Below, in pieces: positions 8,825-17,626 of a stretch of DNA of 64,000 bases (within the stretch, counting starts at the first letter, position 1; each line of letters begins with the position of its first letter). Both the position numbers and the translations under genes were made by a program. The stretch lies in the NCBI GenBank assembly GCA_039591075.1, contig JBDHEI010000009.1, positions 6,750 through 70,749 on the forward strand, read 5' to 3'. The notes beneath the pieces were generated by a model, which did no database searches, was not told the origin of the DNA, and saw only the letters and a list, made by a program, of their open reading frames with translations. The DNA comes from JAOTVV01 sp039591075. Lineage in GTDB: Bacteria > Gemmatimonadota > Gemmatimonadetes > Gemmatimonadales > GWC2-71-9.

Positions 8825-8870
8825 AAGATACGAAGACGCCCGCCGCGGCGTGAAGGCCACGGCGGGCGTC
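8825..8870 (-). terminator. Stem-loop after the DUF4382 gene
   Basis: Perfect 11-bp stem GACGCCCGCCG / CGGCGGGCGTC (8835-8845 and 8860-8870) with a 14-nt loop. On the minus strand it is followed by a U-rich but interrupted tail. It lies 20 nt past the DUF4382 stop and separates that gene from the S46 gene. Confidence 0.6.
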
Positions 8871-8890
8871 GGTGCAGGCTGAAACTCGGG

Positions 8891-9577
8891 TTACCGCATC
8901 CGGAAGACCGGGGACAACATGACTCTGCCTGATCCAGTGCCATGCAGGTTCTTGTAGGTGGAGCTGGGATCGAACACCAGATTGACGTCCGTCGGGTTGC
9001 CGTCGCCGTCGGCCGTAACCTCGAAATTGGTGTCGGTCTTGAGCCCCGTCTGCATACCCGACGGGACGGTGACCTCGTGCGGCACGCCTTCCTCGAAGCT
9101 GGCCGCGTTCCCGACCTGGATCGGCTCGTTGAAGATCACATAGGCATTGCCGACCAGGAGTCTGACCTTGCGGTACATGCCGACAGGCACGTCGCCAGCC
9201 GCGATGATCAACGGATTGGTGGTCTCGTCGGGCAGGTTCGCCAGGTCGATCCACACGGCGTCGGTGAGGCCCAGGTGAATCCAGTAGCCGCAGCAGTCTT
9301 CGGCGTCAGGATCGGTCGCGACATCGCTCGAATCGGCGAGGAACGAGATACTCGTCACCTCGATCAACAGCGAATCGACCTGAGAGGGGCTTACCTTGCC
9401 CTCGGCATCGAGCCCGGACAAGGCCAGGCCGTCGACGATCTGGACCAAGGGAACCGCGCTCTGGCTCATCGTCACTTCCACCGATCCCGTGTGCTCGAGT
9501 CCGGCAGAGTCGGTGCATGCACCGGCACCTACGGCCATGGCGCCCGCCATCGCGAGCCCTAAGATCTTACGCATCAT
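8891..9577 (-). CDS. DUF4382-like lipoprotein
   Basis: 228-residue secreted protein of unknown function. Start chosen at the first of two ATGs at 9577, with TGGAGG upstream. The signal peptide ends VGAGAC, so it is probably a lipoprotein. The body matches the DUF4382 pattern: a beta-rich repeat with 'DSLLIEVTSISFL', 'DVPVGMYRKVRLLV', 'TVPSGMQTGLKT', and a final 'LSPVFRMR'. An unusual Cys-Cys pair (EDCCGYW) sits mid-protein. Homologues are cell-surface proteins without an assigned activity. A stem-loop follows the gene. Confidence 0.7.
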   Translation of the reverse strand: MMRKILGLAMAGAMAVGAGACTDSAGLEHTGSVEVTMSQSAVPLVQIVDGLALSGLDAEGKVSPSQVDSLLIEVTSISFLADSSDVATDPDAEDCCGYWIHLGLTDAVWIDLANLPDETTNPLIIAAGDVPVGMYRKVRLLVGNAYVIFNEPIQVGNAASFEEGVPHEVTVPSGMQTGLKTDTNFEVTADGDGNPTDVNLVFDPSSTYKNLHGTGSGRVMLSPVFRMR

Positions 9578-9679
9578 AATGTTAGGTCCTCCAGAGGGGA
9601 TTGGGGTCGGAACCATCATCCGTCGAGAGAAAGACGGGACCGACTCCGAAAAGGTAACGCGCGCCGTCCGTAGCGGAGG

Positions 9680-11038
9680 CTACCGCACGAGATGAAGGCG
9701 ATCCTGACGCCGGAGCACCCAGCGAACTCGGCCCTCCGCATCGAGGGCCGCGTCTTCCTCCAGCATCATGCGGACCCGCTGTCCGCCCCATTCCGGCACC
9801 GGCGATGTGGCCTGTAGCTCGATCGAGTACCACGTCGAGGGCCTGACGCGGACGTCTCCCCGCCCGGGCACTCCGTCCTGGCGGTCCCACAGCCCGATGA
9901 GCGGGCCGGCCCCGTGTCCGTGGTCGCCGATGGGGTGCGTGTAGACGGTGCCGTCGATGCCCGCCTCGCGCATCGCCGCCAACGAGGCGTGGAGGATCTC
10001 GTTCCCCGTGAGCCCGGGTCGCAACTCGGCCATCACGATGTCCTGCAGCCGATTCGCCGTGGCCAGGGCGAGACGCAGCCCTTCCGGCGCATCCGTTTCT
10101 CCCTCGGCGAGCACGTAGCCCATATGCTGGGTATCGGTGTTGAGTCGGAGGGCCGTGAGCCCCACGTCGCAGTGCAGCACATCGCCGCGCTGGATCACGG
10201 GTGCCACCGAGTCACCCATCTCGACGCCGTGACGCTGGACATCGATCGTCGGGTGGAACCAGGTTCCGAGTCCGAGATCGTTGACACGTTGGCGGAACCA
10301 CCAGACGACATCGTCGGTGGTCGTCACGCCGGGGGTGATCACCGCGCTCGAGAAGGCCCCGGCGATGAGTTCGTGGACCAGGGCCTGCATATCGCGATAC
10401 GTCGAATCCATCGAGGGGACCCGCACGGCGAGATAGTCGAGCGCGAGTGTTTCGGCGCGTCGCACACGGCTCACGAGATCGGGGCCCAGGGCCTCACGGA
10501 GCTGCTCCCACTCCCCGGCCGAGAGCCCGTCAGCGAAGTTGTGTGCCTGGGAGATGTTGACGGCAATCGTGCGCGGGTTGCGTTCACGGACTGCGCGGGC
10601 CACGGCATCCCACTGATCCGGGCCCCAGAACTCGCGCTGACGTCCGTCGGGTGCCAGCTCGGTGGCGCGGACGGCCTGATAGACGCCGCCCTGCGAGCCG
10701 CCCCCGAGGGCGATCCGCTCGACCCCCCGGTCGGGGCCCCGATCGTGGAAGATGTAGACGGTGCGGCGTCGTGCGGCGAAGGTGGTGGCCGCAACGAGGC
10801 CCCGAAACAGGGGGTCCTCGTTGTATTCACGCATGGCGATCAGCCACATCTCGACCCCGTGCTCCCGCATGAGCGCCGGCAGGACCACATCGAGACGCTC
10901 CTGCAACCACTGCTGTTGCAGCGCGGCTTGCTCGCGCAGCGTGCCGAACGGACGGGTCGGTGCCGGATGCTGGGCCCGGAGCGTGGTGGGCTGAGCGACG
11001 AGCAGCAGGGCAATCAGGACTGTGAGCGTTCTCGTCAT
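9680..11038 (-). CDS. Secreted M24 family metallopeptidase (Xaa-Pro aminopeptidase-like)
   Basis: 452-residue pita-bread-fold M24 protein. Start chosen at the ATG at 11038 with GAGG 8 nt upstream; the signal peptide ends near LRAQ, so export is likely. The C-terminal half carries the five-ligand dimetal pattern: Asp in LHCDVGLT, Asp in LNTDTQHMG, His in HPIGDHGHG, Glu in YSIELQATS and Glu in MMLEEDA. The N-terminal half is a creatinase-like domain. It probably removes N-terminal residues from Xaa-Pro peptides in the periplasm, but other M24 activities are possible. It is divergent from the PLP decarboxylase gene. Confidence 0.87.
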   Translation of the reverse strand: MTRTLTVLIALLLVAQPTTLRAQHPAPTRPFGTLREQAALQQQWLQERLDVVLPALMREHGVEMWLIAMREYNEDPLFRGLVAATTFAARRRTVYIFHDRGPDRGVERIALGGGSQGGVYQAVRATELAPDGRQREFWGPDQWDAVARAVRERNPRTIAVNISQAHNFADGLSAGEWEQLREALGPDLVSRVRRAETLALDYLAVRVPSMDSTYRDMQALVHELIAGAFSSAVITPGVTTTDDVVWWFRQRVNDLGLGTWFHPTIDVQRHGVEMGDSVAPVIQRGDVLHCDVGLTALRLNTDTQHMGYVLAEGETDAPEGLRLALATANRLQDIVMAELRPGLTGNEILHASLAAMREAGIDGTVYTHPIGDHGHGAGPLIGLWDRQDGVPGRGDVRVRPSTWYSIELQATSPVPEWGGQRVRMMLEEDAALDAEGRVRWVLRRQDRLHLVR

Positions 11039-11161
11039 AGGGGCGTCCTCGGTTCGATCTTCACAGCTTGGGGATGCGGGGGGAAAATAGATGAAGGTTC
11101 GGAGAACGGCCACGCGAGTGGACGTGCATACGACGAGCAACGCTCAGCGCGAGGGTGCCCA

Positions 11162-12592
11162 GTGACGCGTCCCACGCCTCCAGATCGCCAACTCGAAATG
11201 TCGGGTGCCGAGTTCACGGCCATGGTCGACGCCGCGATGGAGCGCATCGCGGCCCACGTCGATTCGTTGCCCGCGCAGCCGTCCCACCATCTGGAGGGCG
11301 CAGCCGCTCTCGCGCGCGCGCTCAAGGAGCCGCTTCCGGAACGCGGGAGCTCGCTGGACGAGTTGCTGCACACGCTGTTCGATCGCGCCCTGCCCACCAG
11401 CTTCAACACCGCCGGACCTGGCTACCTCGCCTACATCCCGGGCGGCGGGCTGCTGCACTCCGCCGTCGCCGACCTCATTGCCGGGGCCGTGAATCGGTAC
11501 ACTGGCGTGTGGCTCGCGGCCCCGGGGCTCGTCCAGCTCGAGACCAACGTGCTGCGGTGGCTCGCTGAGATTGTGGGCTTCCCGGCATCAGCCCTGGGCG
11601 TGCTCACCTCGGGTGGGTCGCTGGCGAACTTCTCCGCGGTGGTCACGGCCCGGGTGGATCGGCTACCCGAGAATTTCCTCGATGGCACGATGTACGTGTC
11701 CGATCAGGCGCACCATTCGGTGGTGAAAGCGGCTACCCTGGCCGGGTTCCCGCAGCGGAACGTGAGGATCGTTCCCTCCGACGAGCGGTTTCGGATGCGC
11801 CTGGATGCGCTTGGCGCGGCCATCGCCAAGGATCGGCGGGCCGGTTACCGGCCGTTCCTGGTGGTAGCGAGTGCGGGAACGACCAACACGGGCGCGGTGG
11901 ACGATCTGCGAAGTCTGGCCGACATCGCCGCGGCAGAGCACCTCTGGTATCACGTGGACGCCGCCTACGGCGGTTTCTTCGCACTCACCGAGCGCGGTCG
12001 ACGCGTGCTCGCCGGTATGGAGCGTGCCGACTCGGTCACCCTCGATCCGCACAAGGGTCTCTTCCTTCCCTACGGCACCGGGTCGCTCCTCGTGCGGGAC
12101 GGACATCTGCTGCGACGCGCGCATGCTACCGAAGGCGCCTACTTGCCGGCGATGCAGGACCGCACGGAGTTCGTGGACTTCTGTCAGGTGTCTCCCGAGC
12201 TGTCGCGTCCGTTTCGGGGACTCCGGCTGTGGCTGCCCCTCAAGCTCATGGGGATCGGCGCCTTCCGCGACGCCTTGGACGAGAAGTTGGATCTCGCCCA
12301 GCACGTGAGCCGGGAGCTCAACCGCATGAGTGGGATCGAGGTGATCGTCGAGCCCGAGCTATCGATCGTGGTATTCTGCGCGAGCGGTGATCGGCTCGAT
12401 GCCGAGGGTACCAATGCCCTGAACCGGCGGATGCTCGACGCCGTGAACCGTCGCGGTCGTGTGTTCCTGACGGGTACCACGGTTGGCGGCCGCTTCCTCC
12501 TGCGGGTCTGTGTACTCTCGTTTCGCACCCATCGCGACCGAATTGAGCAGTGCCTGGAGGACATCCGAGCGGCGCTGACCGAGGTCCTGTGA
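11162..12592 (+). CDS. PLP-dependent group II amino-acid decarboxylase
   Basis: 476-residue fold-type I PLP enzyme of the aromatic-L-amino-acid/glutamate decarboxylase group. Start chosen at the GTG at 11162 with GAGG upstream; an ATG at 11198 is an alternative. The long upstream extension of this frame is antisense to the M24 gene and is not coding. Key features are AHHSVVKA (the PLP-stacking His), HVDAAYGG (Asp binding the pyridine nitrogen) and TLDPHKGLFLPYG with the Schiff-base Lys. The amino-acid substrate cannot be assigned. It is a single-gene unit. Confidence 0.88.
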   Translation: MTRPTPPDRQLEMSGAEFTAMVDAAMERIAAHVDSLPAQPSHHLEGAAALARALKEPLPERGSSLDELLHTLFDRALPTSFNTAGPGYLAYIPGGGLLHSAVADLIAGAVNRYTGVWLAAPGLVQLETNVLRWLAEIVGFPASALGVLTSGGSLANFSAVVTARVDRLPENFLDGTMYVSDQAHHSVVKAATLAGFPQRNVRIVPSDERFRMRLDALGAAIAKDRRAGYRPFLVVASAGTTNTGAVDDLRSLADIAAAEHLWYHVDAAYGGFFALTERGRRVLAGMERADSVTLDPHKGLFLPYGTGSLLVRDGHLLRRAHATEGAYLPAMQDRTEFVDFCQVSPELSRPFRGLRLWLPLKLMGIGAFRDALDEKLDLAQHVSRELNRMSGIEVIVEPELSIVVFCASGDRLDAEGTNALNRRMLDAVNRRGRVFLTGTTVGGRFLLRVCVLSFRTHRDRIEQCLEDIRAALTEVL

Positions 12593-12789
12593 CGTGCGCG
12601 GCCGAGACTCGGCGCAGATCTGACAGCCGGTCTGCAGCTTTGGCAATCGTCGGCGCCGGCACCGCTCCCTAGGTCCGTCTATCTGGCGCATTTCGCTGGC
12701 ATCGAGGTTGCCCTCCAGAGACGCGGCGGTCGCCAAGCGGTTTCGGCGGCCGGACAAGAGCGATGAACGTTTCAATGGAGGATTGCACC

Positions 12790-13263
12790 ATGCTGTACCC
12801 GACGATTTGGCGCCGTCAGGCCCCCAGCCTGTGGGACGACATTTTCAACATCCGGAACGAGTTCGATCGGCTCCTGGGCCAGACCGAGACGCAGGTCGGC
12901 AGCGCCTGGGTCCCCGTGGTCGACGTGCGGGAGACCACGGACGAGTTGGTGCTGCAGGCGGAGCTGCCGGGCCTCACGAGCAATGACGTGGACGTGAGCG
13001 TCGAGAACGGCGTGCTCGCGATCACCGGTGAGAAGAAGCAGGAGGTCCAGGAGGGGAAAGAGGAATCCGAGTATCATCTGATCGAGCGGCGCTACGGACG
13101 GTTCGAGCGCCGGTTCACGCGGCCGCGGTCGGTAGACGCCGAGAGGGTCCGGGCGGAGTTCTCCCATGGGGTGCTCCAGGTCACCTTGCCCAAGGTTGAA
13201 GCGGCCAAGCCGCGCAAGATCGAGGTGAAGGTCGGCGAGAACGCTCGGCTCGGCAGCAAGTAG
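12790..13263 (+). CDS. Hsp20 / alpha-crystallin small heat-shock protein
   Basis: 157-residue holdase chaperone. Start chosen at the ATG at 12790, which has GGAGG 8 nt upstream; an earlier ATG in frame contains that ribosome-binding site. The alpha-crystallin domain begins near VPVVDVRETTDEL and includes LPGLTSNDVDVSVENGVLAI and the conserved HGVLQVTLPK. The N-terminal arm resembles Hsp20 proteins starting 'W.....L...N.FDRLL'. The 197-nt upstream gap (12593-12789) shows no CIRCE element or clear heat-shock promoter. A strong terminator follows. Confidence 0.95.
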   Translation: MLYPTIWRRQAPSLWDDIFNIRNEFDRLLGQTETQVGSAWVPVVDVRETTDELVLQAELPGLTSNDVDVSVENGVLAITGEKKQEVQEGKEESEYHLIERRYGRFERRFTRPRSVDAERVRAEFSHGVLQVTLPKVEAAKPRKIEVKVGENARLGSK

Positions 13264-13284
13264 TCCGAACGGATCGGACGACAT

Positions 13285-13319
13285 GGGGAGCCCGGCTGGT
13301 GCCGGGCTCCTTTCGTTTT
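13285..13319 (+). terminator. Rho-independent terminator after hsp20
   Basis: Perfect 10-bp stem GGAGCCCGGC / GCCGGGCTCC (13287-13296 and 13301-13310) with a 4-nt loop, followed by TTTCGTTTT. It begins 24 nt past the hsp20 stop. Confidence 0.93.
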
Positions 13320-13354
13320 GCGGCTGTGGAAGGCCCACAGCGAGGGGTTGCGGC

Positions 13355-14305
13355 TCAGCGCGAACGGTCGATGAGCCGCTCCTTCGCTTCCCGATACCCC
13401 TCGAGGATCGCCTCGCCGGCGCGGTGGAACTCCATCGAGCGGATGTGGCCAACCTTCGGCTGAATCAGCAGGTCCGGTGGGTCCGCGTCGAGCCTGGTTG
13501 TGGTGATGAAGGTCTCCATGATGTTGATCGAGGTCGTCATCACGTCGAAGATGCTCGGCAGCTGCTCCCGGCTCCGCCACCGCTTGATCTGGGCCAAGGC
13601 GGGACCTCCCACGCGTGCCATTCGCGTGTGCAAGGCGCGGGAAATCCTGCTCTTGATCTCGGTGACCGGTGCGTCTCGCACCGGCGGTTCGAGGGCGGTG
13701 GCGCGTCCTCGGGACGCTCTCTCGCCTACGACGCCGCGGTTCAGGTCCACCGCGATGACGAAATCGGCTCCCATATCCCGCAGCACGTTTACCGGAACCG
13801 GGTTGACGAGCCCCCCGTCCACCAGGATCCTGTCGTTCCATCGGACCGGCGTCAGGATACCGGGAATGGAGAAGCTGGCTCTCACCGCTTCAACGATGTC
13901 GCCGTCCCGAATGGCGACTTCCTCGCCCGTTTCAAGGTCCGTGGCGACGGCACAGTACGGGATCGGGAGCTGCTCGATCCGGGTTTCCTTTACGTAGTTG
14001 CGGATGAAGGCCGAGAGCTTTGTCCCGTCGATGAGCCCGGACTTCGGCAGGACGGCGTCGTAGAAGGACGCGACCTGCCTCCAGTCGAGTTCGAGTGCGA
14101 CGTCCTCCAGCGCATCGAGGTCTCCGGAGGCGAACACGGCACCCACGGCGGCTCCGATGCTGGTGCCTGCCAAGTAATCCACGGGGAGGCCAGCTTCGGC
14201 CAGGGCGCGGATCACGCCGATATGCGCCCAGCCGCGCGCGGAGCCGCTGCCAAGCGCGAGCCCGACAGATCCCTGTACTCGACGCGTCGTTCTCGGCGAT
14301 GCCAT
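13355..14305 (-). CDS. Patatin-like phospholipase (RssA/NTE-type)
   Basis: 316-residue patatin-fold serine hydrolase with no signal peptide, so probably cytoplasmic or membrane-associated. It has the glycine-rich oxyanion loop LGSGSARGWAHIGV, nucleophile motif GTSIG and the catalytic VDGG Asp motif, all intact. The last 100 residues continue as a helical tail typical of bacterial RssA-like proteins. Start ATG at 14305 with an AGGA upstream. The lipid substrate is unknown. It is convergent with hsp20. Confidence 0.9.
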   Translation of the reverse strand: MASPRTTRRVQGSVGLALGSGSARGWAHIGVIRALAEAGLPVDYLAGTSIGAAVGAVFASGDLDALEDVALELDWRQVASFYDAVLPKSGLIDGTKLSAFIRNYVKETRIEQLPIPYCAVATDLETGEEVAIRDGDIVEAVRASFSIPGILTPVRWNDRILVDGGLVNPVPVNVLRDMGADFVIAVDLNRGVVGERASRGRATALEPPVRDAPVTEIKSRISRALHTRMARVGGPALAQIKRWRSREQLPSIFDVMTTSINIMETFITTTRLDADPPDLLIQPKVGHIRSMEFHRAGEAILEGYREAKERLIDRSR

Positions 14306-14351
14306 GAGTACTTTTCCTGTGATCTCGGTCAGCGGTCAGCGTGGGTTACCG

Positions 14352-14385
14352 AAAAACAAAATGGGTCAGCCTGTTCCGCTAACCC
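14352..14385 (-). terminator. Rho-independent terminator downstream of tRNA-Asn
   Basis: On the minus strand GGGTTAGC, a 7-nt loop and GCTGACCC (one mismatch) are followed by A and TTTTGTTTTT. It lies about 190 nt past the tRNA, so it would end the tRNA transcript. The intervening 14386-14575 shows no gene. Confidence 0.7.
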
Positions 14386-14575
14386 GTTGACCATTGCTCG
14401 GTTCCGGATGGCGATGTGTGGCATGTCTCCGGCCGGCCACTGCAGTTGTTCGTCGCGGCCGCCCAGAACGGGCCGGCGCAGCGGGAGTTTCGGCCCCACA
14501 TCCCAAGCGGGCCAACCGGTGGGGCTGGACGGTGTTCCTGCTTCCCATCGGGGGCAGGAGGGCGTGAGGGAGAAG

Positions 14576-14648
14576 CTCCGGAGGAGGGACTCGAACCCCC
14601 GACCCGGCGGTTAACAGCCGCCTGCTCTACCAGCTGAGCTACTCCGGA
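14576..14648 (-). tRNA. tRNA-Asn (anticodon GTT)
   Basis: 73-nt cloverleaf. The acceptor stem TCCGGAG/CTCCGGA pairs fully, discriminator base is G, the D arm contains AGCTCAGCTGGTAGAGC, and the T arm contains GGGTTCGAGTCCC. The anticodon loop CTGTTAA gives anticodon GTT (Asn). CCA is not encoded; the next bases are CTT. No other tRNA is nearby. Confidence 0.96.
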
Positions 14649-14737
14649 ATGCGCGGGGGGGGTGAAACCGCCGCGACGCCGTCAGTCTAACCGTGCCCGG
14701 GACACCACGCAAGCGAGTCCAGAGGGCCGTGGAAACG

Positions 14738-17539
14738 TCAGGTCACGAGCGACGGTGTGGCGCCAAGGGCATCGCGTAGGTAGTGGCCGGTGGCGGTTTC
14801 GGTGCCCGCGACTTCTTCGGGCGTCCCGGCGGCAATGATGCGCCCCCCAGCCTCGCCGCCCTCGGGACCGAGATCGATCACCCAGTCCGCGCGCTTGACC
14901 ACATCCATGTGGTGCTCGATGACGACCACTGTGTGGCCGGCGTCGACCAACCGATCGAGCACTTTGATGAGGGTGCGCACGTCGTCGAGGTGGAGACCGG
15001 TCGTGGGCTCGTCGAGGATGTACAGACGACGCTCTCGTTTGCGACCGAGCGTGGCCAGCTGGCGGGCAATCTTGAGCCGTTGCGCCTCGCCGCCGGAGAG
15101 CGTCGTTGCCGGCTGTCCCAGTCTCAAGTAGCCGAGGCCGACCTGCTGGAGGTGCCACAGCGCCTTTCCCAGGCGCTCCTGGTGGCGGAAGCGTGTCATG
15201 GCCTCGTCGACCGTCAGGTTCAGCACGTCGTGGATCGACAGGCTCTTGATGCGGACGTCCAGGACTTCGGGCTCGAACCGCGTCCCTTCACACGCCTCGC
15301 ACGGGACGAAGACATCGGCGAGGAACACCATCTCGACCTGAACATGGCCCGCGCCTTCGCACAGGCAGCAGCGCCCGCCTTTCGGGGCGTTGAAGCTGAA
15401 CGTGGTGGCAGTGTAGCCTCGGGCTTGGGCCAGCGGCTGCGCCGCGAAGACGTCGCGGATCTCGTCGAAGGCCCGCACGTAGGTAATCGGGTTGGATCGC
15501 GGTGTCCGCCCGATCGGTGACTGGTCGATCATGACCACGTCGCCCAAACTCTCCCACCCGGACAGCTCGTCTACAGCACCCACCGGTTCGCCCAGGTGCT
15601 CCTTGGCTCCGTGCGATCCTCGGAGCCGCGCCGACAGTTGCCGGTACAGCACGTCGTGCACGAGCGTGGACTTGCCCGATCCGGACACGCCGGTCACTAC
15701 CGTGAGGACCCCGAGGGGGACCACGACATCGACGCCGGCGAGGTTGTGGCATCGCGCCCCGCGAATCGCGAGGTGTCGGGAGGAAGGTCGGCGGGCGCTC
15801 GGAATGGAGATGGAGCGCTCCCCGCTGAGGTACTGGCCTGTGAGGGTACGGTGATCGCTGGCTCCCTCCACCGGTCCCGCGTACACCAGCTCGCCCCCCC
15901 GTTCACCGCTGCCGGGACCCAGCTCGATCATGTGATCCGCCGCGCGGATTGTGGCGGGATCGTGCTCCACGATCACCACTGTGTTGCCCTCGTCTCGCAG
16001 GCGGTGAAGCAGCGAGAGGAGACGATGGATGTCGCGCGGGTGGAGACCGATCGAGGGCTCGTCGAGCACATACATGGTGTCGACGAGGCGCGATCCCAGC
16101 GCGTTGGCCAGCGAGATCCGCTGCGCCTCGCCCCCCGACAGTGTCCGTGTTTGGCGGTCGAGCGAGAGGTACCCGAGGCCCACGTCGCTAAGGAAGTGGA
16201 CCCGATCGTGGAGCTCACGGAGGATCGTGGCGGCCACCGCCTCCTCATACGGGGTGGACTCGAGGGTATCGAGCCAGGTGGCGAGACCATCGGAGGTGAG
16301 GCGTGCGATTTCCCCAATCGAGACCCCGGCGATCCGCACGGCGAGGGCCTCGGGGCGGAGTCTCGCGCCGTGGCAGTCCGGGCACCGCTTTGCGAGTTGG
16401 TACTGACGGAGGAACACGCGGATGTACTGCTTGTAGCGCTTCCGCTCGAGGCCGCGGAGGAACGGGAAGACGCCCTGAAAGCGACCGGTCGCGTTGTGCA
16501 GCAGAAACCGCCGGTCGGTCTTCGTGAGCGAGCTCCAGGGCGCGCCGTAGTCGATCTCGCGGGACTCGGCCGTCTGTTTGAGCAGGCGCCGGCGTCGGGT
16601 GTATCGCGGCTTGGTCCACGGATCGAGCGCGCCATCCTCGAGCGAGCGTTCGGGGTCGGGCACGATGAGCGACTCGTCGTACTCGAGGACGGCACCGAAG
16701 CCGTTGCATCCGGGGCAAGCGCCACGCGGGTTGTTGAACGAAAACAGCCCAGGGGAGAGCGGCACGGTCGGGGTATCGCAGGCCACGCATCGGGGGTGCT
16801 GCGAGAAGCGCAAGAGTGTGGCGCTGCCATGCACTTCGGCGCGCCCCTCCCCTTCCGCAAAGGCGATCGCGATCGAGTCGGCCAGGCGCCCGCGACCGGT
16901 CGACGTCACCGCGATACGGTCCACGACCACGAGACAGGGCATGTGATCCAGCCGCACGTCATCGGGCAGCGTTTCGAGTTGGTACACGTGGTCCTCTACC
17001 ATGACACGGACGAAGCCCATGGCACGGAGGTTCTCGAGCACGAGGTCATGACTGGGTCGGCCGGTGATCGGCAGCGGGAAACAGATGAGCACACGATCGT
17101 CCGGGAGACGCTCGAGCAGCCGACTCGCAGCGGTGGAGGGCGAATCGACCGTGACGGGCTCGCCGCAGACATGGCACATCTGGCGGCCGATGCGGGCCCA
17201 CAGCAGGCGGAGATAGTCGGCGATCTCGGTTGCCGTCCCGACGGTAGATCGACTGGACGTCGTAGGGTTCTTCTGCTCGATTGCCACGGCCGGCGCAACC
17301 CCGTCGATCCGGTCCACCACCGGCTTGGGCATCCGGTCGAGGAACTGCTTGGCATAGGTGGATAGGGACTCGATATACCGCCGCTGTCCTTCGGCATAGA
17401 GGGTGTCGAACGCCAGCGAGCTCTTTCCCGATCCCGACGGGCCCGTGATGACCGTCAGCGCTTTGTGGGGAATCTCCAGCGAAATCCCCTTCAGGTTGTG
17501 CTGGTGCGCTCCCTGAATGACGATCCGATCGGCGGGCAT
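14738..17539 (-). CDS. uvrA: Excinuclease ABC subunit A
   Basis: 933-residue UvrA, the damage-sensing ABC ATPase of nucleotide excision repair. Start chosen at 'MPADRIVIQGAHQHNLKGI', the usual UvrA N-terminus; the longer frame upstream is not homologous. Both ATPase halves are intact: Walker A GPSGSGKSS (about residues 33-41) and GVSGSGKST, with signature LSGGEAQR in each half. Zinc-module cysteines are visible (CHVC, CVAC...CPGC, CCLC...CEAC). No Shine-Dalgarno precedes the start, but a promoter-like pair does (17547-17576). It is divergent from the flippase gene. Confidence 0.97.
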   Translation of the reverse strand: MPADRIVIQGAHQHNLKGISLEIPHKALTVITGPSGSGKSSLAFDTLYAEGQRRYIESLSTYAKQFLDRMPKPVVDRIDGVAPAVAIEQKNPTTSSRSTVGTATEIADYLRLLWARIGRQMCHVCGEPVTVDSPSTAASRLLERLPDDRVLICFPLPITGRPSHDLVLENLRAMGFVRVMVEDHVYQLETLPDDVRLDHMPCLVVVDRIAVTSTGRGRLADSIAIAFAEGEGRAEVHGSATLLRFSQHPRCVACDTPTVPLSPGLFSFNNPRGACPGCNGFGAVLEYDESLIVPDPERSLEDGALDPWTKPRYTRRRRLLKQTAESREIDYGAPWSSLTKTDRRFLLHNATGRFQGVFPFLRGLERKRYKQYIRVFLRQYQLAKRCPDCHGARLRPEALAVRIAGVSIGEIARLTSDGLATWLDTLESTPYEEAVAATILRELHDRVHFLSDVGLGYLSLDRQTRTLSGGEAQRISLANALGSRLVDTMYVLDEPSIGLHPRDIHRLLSLLHRLRDEGNTVVIVEHDPATIRAADHMIELGPGSGERGGELVYAGPVEGASDHRTLTGQYLSGERSISIPSARRPSSRHLAIRGARCHNLAGVDVVVPLGVLTVVTGVSGSGKSTLVHDVLYRQLSARLRGSHGAKEHLGEPVGAVDELSGWESLGDVVMIDQSPIGRTPRSNPITYVRAFDEIRDVFAAQPLAQARGYTATTFSFNAPKGGRCCLCEGAGHVQVEMVFLADVFVPCEACEGTRFEPEVLDVRIKSLSIHDVLNLTVDEAMTRFRHQERLGKALWHLQQVGLGYLRLGQPATTLSGGEAQRLKIARQLATLGRKRERRLYILDEPTTGLHLDDVRTLIKVLDRLVDAGHTVVVIEHHMDVVKRADWVIDLGPEGGEAGGRIIAAGTPEEVAGTETATGHYLRDALGATPSLVT

Positions 17540-17546
17540 GGCTCGA

Positions 17547-17576
17547 AGCTTAGTCGGATCCCGCGGCCCGCTACAA
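17547..17576 (-). promoter_or_regulatory. Putative leaderless promoter of uvrA
   Basis: On the minus strand, TTGTAG (17576-17571) and TAAGCT (17552-17547) are 18 nt apart. The -10 ends 7 nt before the uvrA ATG, so transcription would begin at or next to the start codon. Both hexamers are imperfect. No LexA-type palindrome is seen. Confidence 0.35.
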
Positions 17577-17626
17577 GCGCTGGCGTTGACGACCGGTGAC
17601 GGCAGACGGTAGCTTGGCTCCTTGCC

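Noticed and set aside
9914..11161. N-terminal extension of the PLP decarboxylase
   Set aside because: This open stretch is antisense to the M24 peptidase and lacks decarboxylase homology; the true start is at 11162.
12593..12789. CIRCE or ROSE-type heat-shock control before hsp20
   Set aside because: No TTAGCACTC-N9-GAGTGCTAA repeat or convincing thermometer hairpin was found.
14366..14548. 60-codon frame downstream of tRNA-Asn
   Set aside because: Composition is Arg/Pro/Ala-rich, there is no ribosome-binding site, and it overlaps the tRNA terminator.
15596..17365. 589-codon open frame on the plus strand
   Set aside because: It is fully antisense to uvrA, whose motifs are intact; the translated product shows no homology pattern.
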